A DNA stretch of 18,955 nt from Verrucomicrobia bacterium UBA3750. GTDB lineage: Bacteria; Verrucomicrobiota; Kiritimatiellia; RFP12; UBA1067. Every line of letters starts with the position of its first letter. Position 1 is the first letter of the stretch. Shown piece by piece: positions 1 to 5,763 of the stretch. The position numbers were made by a program, and so were the translations under genes. Location: NCBI GenBank assembly GCA_002371755.1, contig DFGM01000093.1, positions 1-18,955 of the forward strand. The letters run 5' to 3'. The notes beneath the pieces are model-generated. The model had not been told where the DNA came from. It saw nothing but the letters and a program-made list of their open reading frames with translations, and made no database searches.

Positions 1-10
1 TGGGGGATAT

Positions 11-66
11 GCCCTACCACGCCCCCGCGCCGCCCCGGCGGTAGGGCGGGCAGACCCTGCCCGCCG
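11..66. repeat. GC-rich inverted-repeat cluster, left end
   Basis: Contains a perfect 9-bp hairpin (GGCGGGCAG at 45-53, loop ACC, CTGCCCGCC at 57-65). The 22-base core at 37-58 recurs exactly at 18884-18905 and 18934-18955. A GCCCTACC at 11-18 is inverted relative to GGTAGGGC at 40-47. It lies just downstream of the dehydratase gene that ends at 138, so the hairpin could act as a 3' mRNA structure, but there is no T-run to call it an intrinsic terminator. Bases 67-137 hold nothing else I recognise. Confidence 0.8.
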
Positions 67-137
67 CGTTACCACACCGATATGCTACGGCGCGTACACG
101 AGCCAGGCATTCTCCGTGCTCGAGCCGCAAAAGTCCG

Positions 138-1556
138 TCATGCAAAGGTCTTGGTGATATAGATTTTCGCCATGTCGGTGCGGTAGCAGCTCTTTTCGGA
201 TACATCAAGCTCCTCAAAAAGCTTCTCGCCGGGGCGAATCCCGGTAAAGACGATGGGAATATCCACGTAAGGGAGGTAGCCCGCCTGGCGTATCATGCCT
301 TCCGCGAGATCCGTTATTCGCACGCTTTCGCCCATATCGAGCGTAAAAATCGCATTTTCCCGCCGGCTTGCGGCCTGAAGAACGAGGGAGACCGCCTCCT
401 GGACGGTCATGAAGTAGCGGCGCATCTCCGGGTGCGTGACGGTGACGGGGCCGCCTTTGGCAATCTGTTCGCGGAACAGCGGCACCACGCTGCCCGAACT
501 GCCGAATACATTCCCGAATCTGACGGCGCAAAAGCCGGTAGCGCCATCTGCCGTCATTTCGGATTCGGAATTGAGCGCCATGACGGCCTTTTCGGCTTCG
601 CGTTTGGTTTTGCCCATCTCCGAGACTGGATTGACGGCTTTATCGGTGGAGATAAGGACAAAACGCCGCACCCCGCGCCTGCGGCAGATTTCGGCCAAAG
701 TCCTCGTGGCTGTGACGTTGTTGAGGAAGCCCTCCTCGGGATTCAACTCCACCATCGGCACATGTTTGCAGGCGGCGGCGTGGAGCACCACTTCGGGCGC
801 AAACTTCTCGAACACCCCTTCCATGCGACTGGCGTTGCCGACATCGGCCATTATGGGGACGATTCTATCCTGAAAGCCCTTGCCGCGCATTTCGCGGTCT
901 ATCTCGTAAAGGGCGTTTTCGCATCTCTCCACCATGATAATGCGTCCGGCCCCTGCGCCTGCCACCTGACGCACGATTTCCGAACCGATGCTGCCGCCTG
1001 CGCCCGTCACGAGCACCGTCTTGCCGACGAGGAAGCGGGCGGCGGCGGAATTGTCGAAGCGCAATTCGGCGCGTTCGATGAGTTCGGCCTCGCGCCGGCG
1101 CCCGGTCCAGTATATTTTCCATGCGAGGCGCGCGACCACGAGGGCGGGTGTCGCGAGGAAGAACACGATGGCCGTGATGGAATAAGGAGGCCGCAAATGC
1201 GCAAACGCCGGATTCGGCATCGATATGCGCAAAGCGAGCAATATCGCGCAGGAAAGCGCGGTTGCCGCCAGAAAACGCGGCAAATCCTTCCACTTCACGC
1301 TGCGCCACGACGAGCGGTAGCAACCGAAAGCGAGAAGCGCCAAAATGTGCACCACGCACACCGAGACGCATGAATGCCACATGGCGCTCCAGCCGAAGGC
1401 TGGTTCGTTGAAGTCCAGCCGCAAGGCGAAAGCGGCCATGCAGGCAGCTGCGACTACGACCGAATCGCCAGCCATGGCACCCAAGCGCGCCATGGCGATT
1501 GCGAATGTGGCGCGGAGGGGGCGTTTCATATCGTTCTGGCGCTTTCCGGTATCCAT
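138..1556 (-). CDS. Membrane-bound nucleotide-sugar 4,6-dehydratase, CapD/FlaA1/WbpM family (short form)
   Basis: A 472-residue protein expected to convert UDP-GlcNAc (or a similar UDP-HexNAc) to the 4-keto-6-deoxy sugar for surface glycans, at the inner face of the cytoplasmic membrane. About four hydrophobic segments fill residues 15-150. The extended SDR domain starts at about 178, with the NAD-binding glycine motif TGAGGSIG at 184-191. The active-site stretch STDKAVNPVSEMGKTK at 303-318 puts Met314 where ordinary SDRs have the catalytic Tyr, as in WbpM and PglF; Thr304, Asp305 and Lys306 match the other active-site residues of that group. The CoA-binding-like Rossmann domain usual between membrane part and SDR domain is absent, since only about 25 residues join them. 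The ATG at 1556 is chosen because it follows the cdsA stop by 14 bases; an in-frame ATG at 1529 is possible, and longer versions would run into cdsA. Confidence 0.88.
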   Translation of the reverse strand: MDTGKRQNDMKRPLRATFAIAMARLGAMAGDSVVVAAACMAAFALRLDFNEPAFGWSAMWHSCVSVCVVHILALLAFGCYRSSWRSVKWKDLPRFLAATALSCAILLALRISMPNPAFAHLRPPYSITAIVFFLATPALVVARLAWKIYWTGRRREAELIERAELRFDNSAAARFLVGKTVLVTGAGGSIGSEIVRQVAGAGAGRIIMVERCENALYEIDREMRGKGFQDRIVPIMADVGNASRMEGVFEKFAPEVVLHAAACKHVPMVELNPEEGFLNNVTATRTLAEICRRRGVRRFVLISTDKAVNPVSEMGKTKREAEKAVMALNSESEMTADGATGFCAVRFGNVFGSSGSVVPLFREQIAKGGPVTVTHPEMRRYFMTVQEAVSLVLQAASRRENAIFTLDMGESVRITDLAEGMIRQAGYLPYVDIPIVFTGIRPGEKLFEELDVSEKSCYRTDMAKIYITKTFA

Positions 1557-1570
1557 AAAAGACTTCTTGA

Positions 1571-2332
1571 TTAAAGGAAGAAGGAGAAGATTGCGGGGGC
1601 GAAGAGTATGGAATCGAACATATCGAGGAAGCCGCCCATGCCCGCAGGCATGAATGTGGCCGAATCCTTCACGCCGCATTCACGCTTGAGGCCGCTTTCC
1701 ACCAGATCGCCCAGCGTGCCGCAAAAGGCGGCCGCAAGACCGAACGCCAGAGCCCTCGGACACGAGAAATGCGTAAGCGGCATAAACGCGCACGACACGA
1801 GGCACGAAGCGAATATGCTTCCAGCCATGCCTTCCCAACTCTTTCCGGGCGAAATCGACGGGCACATCTTGTGCTTGCCGAACGCCACGCCAAATGCGAA
1901 GCCGCCCATATCCGAAATCTTCACGATGGATATCACATACAGGAGCATCGTCATGCCCCAACGCGCAGGGATGATATAGAAGTATTCCATCATCACGGGA
2001 ATGTAGATGAAGCCAAGGAGCGTAATCCCCCAAGATGCAATCGGCTGCCGGTCTTTGCAGAAAAGCGCGGCCAAAGCGAGAGCGAAGACGATTATCGGGA
2101 AGCCCGCGCTCCACATATACAAGGAAGAGACGAGATACGCCACTCCCGCCGCAATCCCGGGCCACACCATCACCGGATACTTCTTCGCCACCATCTGCGA
2201 GAACTCCAGCTGCACCAGCACTGCGAGCGCCACCAGCACTATCTTGAGCCAGGCGAGCGGCACATATAGAAGAGCACAGACCGCAATCGCGGCCGTAATA
2301 AGCGCAGTGAGAGTCCTTTTCGCTATTTGCAT
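1571..2332 (-). CDS. cdsA: Phosphatidate cytidylyltransferase (CDP-diglyceride synthase)
   Basis: Makes CDP-diacylglycerol from CTP and phosphatidic acid, the branch point of phospholipid synthesis, in the cytoplasmic membrane. The 253-residue protein is strongly hydrophobic with several membrane segments. The C-terminal CDS signature is clear: SGLKRECGVKDSATF at 213-227 then PAGMGGFLDMFDS at 229-241, and ISDMGGFAFG around 139-148 supplies the conserved upstream Asp. Two signature positions differ from the textbook GHGGxxDR form: Met232 replaces His and Met238 replaces Arg. The start is supported by AAAGGA 7 bases upstream and by its own promoter 30 bases away. It is the first gene of a two-gene unit with the dehydratase at 138-1556. 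Confidence 0.92.
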   Translation of the reverse strand: MQIAKRTLTALITAAIAVCALLYVPLAWLKIVLVALAVLVQLEFSQMVAKKYPVMVWPGIAAGVAYLVSSLYMWSAGFPIIVFALALAALFCKDRQPIASWGITLLGFIYIPVMMEYFYIIPARWGMTMLLYVISIVKISDMGGFAFGVAFGKHKMCPSISPGKSWEGMAGSIFASCLVSCAFMPLTHFSCPRALAFGLAAAFCGTLGDLVESGLKRECGVKDSATFMPAGMGGFLDMFDSILFAPAIFSFFL

Positions 2333-2360
2333 CTTGAATCCTTTTTCGTGTATCGTCCGA

Positions 2361-2376
2361 TATTATACCATATTCC
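2361..2376 (-). promoter_or_regulatory. Extended -10 promoter of cdsA
   Basis: On the minus strand TATGGTATAATAT gives -10 TATAAT at 2367-2362 preceded by TGG. Transcription would start near 2355, leaving a leader of about 23 bases that contains the AAAGGA ribosome site. No convincing -35 is seen; the region overlaps the end of murF (stop at 2387-2389). Confidence 0.75.
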
Positions 2377-2386
2377 CACGGCGCGG

Positions 2387-3526
2387 TCATTTGGCGAAAG
2401 CTTCCAGTGCCGCATCCAGGTGCATCGCGTGGGAAGCCTTGAGGAGCACAAAGTCGCCTTCCTGGAGGATGCCCGGCAATGCAGCGGCTAGACTTTCCGC
2501 GGTTTCGAAGGCCCTGTCGTGCCTGCAGGCCGAGGATTGCGCACCTACTGCGATTACCATGTCAAGGCCTAGAGCGTAGGCGTGATCGAAGACGCGCGCA
2601 TGGAAGATGGCGGCATCGTCGCCGAGCTCGAACATGTCCCCGAGGATGGCGATTCTGCGTTTTGCTTCGCCAAAAGACTTGAAAGCATCGAGGGCGGCAA
2701 TCATGGAATCGGGGTTGGCGTTGTAGGTATCGTCCACGAAAGTGACGCCGGCTACGGAAGAAACGCGCCATCTCGCACCCGGGAGAGTGAAGCCGCGCAT
2801 CGCCCCTGCCGCCTCCTCGGCCGTCACGCCGTATCTGCGCGCCACTTCGAAAGCGAGAGCGGCGTTTGAGAGGTTGTGTTCGCCGGGAAGGATGCCGGAG
2901 ACCGCTTCTTTCAGAATAGCGGGCATCTTTGCCACGTCGCACAAAACGAGCTTCTCCTTCGGGAGCTCGGAAAGCGCATAACACGTTGCGGATGCGACGC
3001 CGAAGTCTTTCACCGCCCCCAAAAGCACGCCCTTCTCCCTCGCTATCCCCTCGCGGGTGAGGAAGAATTCGAGATGCGCCGTACCCACGTTGGTGAGAAG
3101 CCCGGAATCAGGCTCGGCAATCGAGCAGAGATGCGCTATCTCGCCGGGGTGGTTTGTGCCCATCTCAAGGACGAGGAACTCCGCATCGTCCGGACAATTG
3201 AGAATGGTGAGGGGGAGTCCGATGTGGTTGTTGAAGTTGCCCTCGGTGGCGCAAGTGCGCCCTGCGCATGAAAGAAACGCCTTCAGCAGCTCCTTGGTGG
3301 TGGTCTTGCCGGCAGAGCCCGTGACGCCTATCACCTTCGCCTTCAGCGAACGGCGCTTTTCCCTGGCTGCGGCATCGAGCGCCTCGTATCCTTCTATTAT
3401 TCTCGCCGCCCCTGCGGCGAGCGCCTGGGGTATGAAGTCGCGCCCATCGGCCTTTTCGCCTTTGAGCGCGACGAATGTCATGCCGGGCTTCACCGCCCGG
3501 GAATCGAATGTGGCCTTGCTCAGCAT
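2387..3526 (-). CDS. murF: UDP-N-acetylmuramoyl-tripeptide--D-alanyl-D-alanine ligase
   Basis: The last cytoplasmic step of the peptidoglycan precursor: ATP-dependent addition of D-Ala-D-Ala to UDP-MurNAc-tripeptide. The ATP-binding P-loop GVTGSAGKTTTKE is at 67-79, EGNFNNHIGLPLTIL at 95-109, the conserved Asn-rich DDTYNANPDSM at 265-275, and ILGDMFELG at about 294-302. At 379 residues it is shorter than usual (about 450). The substrate-binding N-terminal domain begins almost directly at its DSR motif (residues 8-10), so some 25-30 residues present in E. coli MurF are missing. The ATG overlaps the end of lpxA by 7 bases, implying translational coupling; no strong ribosome site is visible. A non-ATG start further inside lpxA cannot be excluded. 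Confidence 0.92.
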   Translation of the reverse strand: MLSKATFDSRAVKPGMTFVALKGEKADGRDFIPQALAAGAARIIEGYEALDAAAREKRRSLKAKVIGVTGSAGKTTTKELLKAFLSCAGRTCATEGNFNNHIGLPLTILNCPDDAEFLVLEMGTNHPGEIAHLCSIAEPDSGLLTNVGTAHLEFFLTREGIAREKGVLLGAVKDFGVASATCYALSELPKEKLVLCDVAKMPAILKEAVSGILPGEHNLSNAALAFEVARRYGVTAEEAAGAMRGFTLPGARWRVSSVAGVTFVDDTYNANPDSMIAALDAFKSFGEAKRRIAILGDMFELGDDAAIFHARVFDHAYALGLDMVIAVGAQSSACRHDRAFETAESLAAALPGILQEGDFVLLKASHAMHLDAALEAFAK

Positions 3527-4299
3527 ACCCCGCGCGTCGATTTACGGTAGAACTCCACCAGCTGCTTGATTTCGTCGAACTGCTCGATATCGTTCTCGAC
3601 GCGTTCAAGCGCCTGGGAACGGTTGAACCCGCTGCGGTAGATCACGCGGTGAGCCTCCTTGAGTGCCTGTATCACGTCCTTGCTGAAACCGCGACGCGTC
3701 AACCCCACGATATTGATGCCGATCACCTTCTGGTCTCCGGCCTCCTCGTCCACCAGCATGAAAGGCGGCGTATCCTGGCGTATCTTCACCATGCCGCCCG
3801 TCATGGAGTGGCGCCCGACCGTGACGAACTGGTGGGCTGCGCAACAGCCGCCGACTATCGCCCAATCCTGAAGATGCACATCGCCTGCGAGCTGCACGGA
3901 GTTAGAGCATATCACATGGTTGCCGAGTATCACCCCGTGCGCCGCATGGCAATAGGACATGAAAAGCACGTCATCGCCGATTATCGTCTTCTCGCCGTCC
4001 TTCGTGCCCAGATGGACTGTCGCGAACTCGCGTATCACGGTGCGGTTCCCGATTTCCACATAGCTCACGCTGCCCTCGGTGTATTTGAGATCTTGCGTCT
4101 TCATGCCGATGAGTGCGTAGGGGAAAATCTGGCACTTTTCGCCGATTGTGGTGTGTCCATCCACTATCGCGCCCTGCTTGATTATGGTGCCGTTGCCAAT
4201 CTTGGCGTTGGCGCCGATATGCGCATAGGGCCCGACTTCCACGTCCTCGCCGAGAATCGCGCCGTCTTCGACTATGGCTGTTGGATGAATCTTTGCCAT
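3520..4299 (-). CDS. lpxA: Acyl-ACP--UDP-N-acetylglucosamine O-acyltransferase
   Basis: The first step of lipid A synthesis: transfer of a 3-hydroxyacyl chain from acyl carrier protein to UDP-GlcNAc in the cytoplasm. The 259-residue protein (E. coli 262) shows the left-handed beta-helix hexapeptide pattern from residue 4 (IHPTAIV, AILGEDVEVGPYAHIG). The catalytic-His region reads YCHAAHGVILGN, aligning with E. coli His122/His125. The C-terminal helical part has GINIVGLTRRGFS and IYRSGFN, followed by STRG at the very end, all typical of LpxA. The Gly pair in SMTGG aligns with the acyl-chain ruler Gly173 of E. coli, which would favour a long (C14-like) chain; that is inference. GAAAGG lies upstream of the ATG, 12 bases after the lptF stop. 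It is the middle gene of lptF-lpxA-murF. Confidence 0.95.
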   Translation of the reverse strand: MAKIHPTAIVEDGAILGEDVEVGPYAHIGANAKIGNGTIIKQGAIVDGHTTIGEKCQIFPYALIGMKTQDLKYTEGSVSYVEIGNRTVIREFATVHLGTKDGEKTIIGDDVLFMSYCHAAHGVILGNHVICSNSVQLAGDVHLQDWAIVGGCCAAHQFVTVGRHSMTGGMVKIRQDTPPFMLVDEEAGDQKVIGINIVGLTRRGFSKDVIQALKEAHRVIYRSGFNRSQALERVENDIEQFDEIKQLVEFYRKSTRGVC

Positions 4300-4311
4300 T
4301 TCTTTAGCCTT

Positions 4312-5454
4312 TCATCTGTTTTTGGAAATGAACTTTGCCGCCAGGCACAGCGATATCGCCACCGGCAGCCACATCAGAAACTCCGGATGGAGCGTGTACT
4401 TCTTCTGGAGGTTGAGCATCAGCATCACGAGGAGGTAGTAGCCTATCGCCACGCAAAGCGATATCGCCATGCCTGCCGTGCTCTCCTTCCTGTGCGACTG
4501 TATGCCGAGCGGTATGCCTATGAGCACGAAGCATATGGCCGCGGCGGCGAATACGAACCTCTTCGAAAGCTCCGTCTTCATCTTGGACTTTGCCTGGCGA
4601 AGGGACTTTTTGAGTCTCTTCACTTCCTCCGGCGAGGTTTCTCCGTCCTTTTCGGCCTCTTCTTCCGCCATGCGGTTCAGATGCGTCATGCCCGCGATTT
4701 TCGAAACGAGTTCCCAGAAGCGCATATCCTTCTGTTTCTTCGCGTAGCGCGAGTCGGCAAGAGCGTCCTTTACCGTATACTGGTAGCGGGCTATGCGAGC
4801 CATCCCGGGATGGTCCGCGTCGAGAGGGTTCACGGTCATGGAATAGAGATCGAGGTTGATATCGCGCCCGACGCTTTCGACGCGCGCTTTCGAGGCGCGT
4901 ATCATCCTGTCTACGCGCGAATCAGAGTAATCCATCACGATGAGGTCGTAGAGCCAGTTGCCCTCCTTCGCGCCGAAGTATATCTTCACCTTGGGGAAGT
5001 CTTCGATCCACAGGCCTGGCTCCAGGATTTCAAGCCCGGTATCCACGGAAACGCGGCTTTTGAGGCTGCGCCTCACCTCGTGCCCCCTGGGGACGATTTC
5101 GTTGTTTATCCACGCCCCCACCAGCGTGCAGCCGAACGCGAACAGCAAAGGCCATTTCATCACCGTAAGGAGATTCACTCCGCACGAACGCATCGCCGCT
5201 ATTTCGCTATCCGCCGAAAGACGCGAGAAGACCAGGACGCTCGACACCAGAAGCGCAAGCGGAATAGTCCATTGCATCGTCTCCGGGAAGCCTACTGCCG
5301 CAAACTCTCCAACAAGCGAAATGGAGACGCCGTCAAGGATAAAGCCGACAATCTGCACCATCAGCCCGATGGTCAGCACGAAGCTGAGCACCAGGAATGC
5401 CAGCAGAAAGCTCGACAGGAACGAGCGAAACACGTATTTCTCTATGGTCTTCAT
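4312..5454 (-). CDS. lptF: LPS export ABC transporter permease, LptF/LptG (YjgP/YjgQ) family
   Basis: An inner-membrane component of the LptB2FG transporter that extracts lipopolysaccharide for export. The 380-residue protein has the family layout: membrane segments near residues 10-32, 50-72 and 98-118, a large periplasmic domain in the middle, and three segments in the last 90 residues. The stretch IPLALLVSSVLVFSRLSADSEIAAMRSCG resembles LptF (PE...IPLSL...SEI.VM..CG) more than LptG, so lptF is preferred, but the F/G choice is not certain. No partner permease or LptB is in the window. It is first in the lptF-lpxA-murF operon, behind an extended -10 promoter with a short leader of about 11 bases and no clear Shine-Dalgarno site. 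Confidence 0.85.
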   Translation of the reverse strand: MKTIEKYVFRSFLSSFLLAFLVLSFVLTIGLMVQIVGFILDGVSISLVGEFAAVGFPETMQWTIPLALLVSSVLVFSRLSADSEIAAMRSCGVNLLTVMKWPLLFAFGCTLVGAWINNEIVPRGHEVRRSLKSRVSVDTGLEILEPGLWIEDFPKVKIYFGAKEGNWLYDLIVMDYSDSRVDRMIRASKARVESVGRDINLDLYSMTVNPLDADHPGMARIARYQYTVKDALADSRYAKKQKDMRFWELVSKIAGMTHLNRMAEEEAEKDGETSPEEVKRLKKSLRQAKSKMKTELSKRFVFAAAAICFVLIGIPLGIQSHRKESTAGMAISLCVAIGYYLLVMLMLNLQKKYTLHPEFLMWLPVAISLCLAAKFISKNR

Positions 5455-5471
5455 CTTTTCAACCGGCGGAT

Positions 5472-5502
5472 ATTATACCATATTTCGCCCTTCCAGGGTA
5501 GC
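5472..5502 (-). promoter_or_regulatory. Promoter of the lptF-lpxA-murF operon
   Basis: The minus strand carries TATGGTATAATAT with -10 TATAAT at 5477-5472. GCTACCC at 5502-5496 sits at -35, 18 bases from the -10. The same GCTACCC at the same 18-base distance precedes the holA -10. The predicted transcript starts near 5465, 11 bases before the ATG. Confidence 0.75.
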
Positions 5503-5529
5503 AGGTTGGTTCGTCCCCATGAGACCCCC

Positions 5530-5577
5530 AAAATACCCCCTTGCGCTCTCGCGGCACAATATGGTATAATATGCCCC
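5530..5577 (+). promoter_or_regulatory. Promoter of the tRNA-Leu/tRNA-Glu/AsmA-like/EamA transcript
   Basis: AAAATACCCCCTTGCGC at 5530-5546 contains the -35 TTGCGC (5541-5546). An 18-base spacer ending ATATGG leads to -10 TATAAT at 5565-5570, followed by ATGCCC. The same blocks recur before tRNA-Asp. The GC-rich stretch after the -10 resembles the discriminator of stringently controlled stable-RNA promoters. The start would fall about 4 bases before the tRNA. Confidence 0.88.
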
Positions 5578-5581
5578 TGTA

Positions 5582-5666
5582 GCACCCGTGGTGAAATTGG
5601 CATACACGCCAGATTCAGGTTCTGGTGCCGCAAGGTGTGTGGGTTCAAATCCCACCGGGTGCACCA
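5582..5666 (+). tRNA. tRNA-Leu (anticodon CAG)
   Basis: The acceptor stem GCACCCG pairs with CGGGTGC, followed by A73 and an encoded CCA at 5664-5666. The anticodon arm is CCAGA-TTCAGGT-TCTGG, giving CAG, which reads CUG. The T arm is GTGGG-TTCAAAT-CCCAC. The long variable region (TGCCGCAAGGTGT) is as expected for a type II tRNA. It is the first gene of its transcript. Confidence 0.96.
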
Positions 5667-5672
5667 AAGATT

Positions 5673-5747
5673 GGCCCCTTCGTCTATCGGCTAGGACATC
5701 TGGTTCTCATCCAGGCAAGAGGAGTTCGACTCTCCTAGGGGCTGCCA
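5673..5747 (+). tRNA. tRNA-Glu (anticodon CTC)
   Basis: The acceptor stem GGCCCCT pairs with AGGGGCT (first pair G-U), with G73 and encoded CCA at 5745-5747. The anticodon loop TTCTCAT gives CTC, which reads GAG. The T arm is GGAG-TTCGACT-CTCC. Only 6 bases separate it from tRNA-Leu, and the next coding sequence starts 17 bases after its CCA. Confidence 0.94.
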
Positions 5748-5763
5748 AAGGCGGCGAAACCCT

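Noticed and set aside
138..5454. A capsule or O-antigen biosynthesis cluster around the CapD-like gene
   Set aside because: The neighbours are housekeeping envelope genes (cdsA, murF, lpxA, lptF); no Wzx, Wzy, or further sugar-nucleotide or glycosyltransferase genes occur here.
3475..5694. A 739-codon open frame on the plus strand, antisense to murF, lpxA and lptF and running over tRNA-Leu
   Set aside because: It is a shadow of GC-rich genes: no recognisable domain, His/Arg-rich composition, and it crosses three well-supported genes, two promoters and a tRNA.
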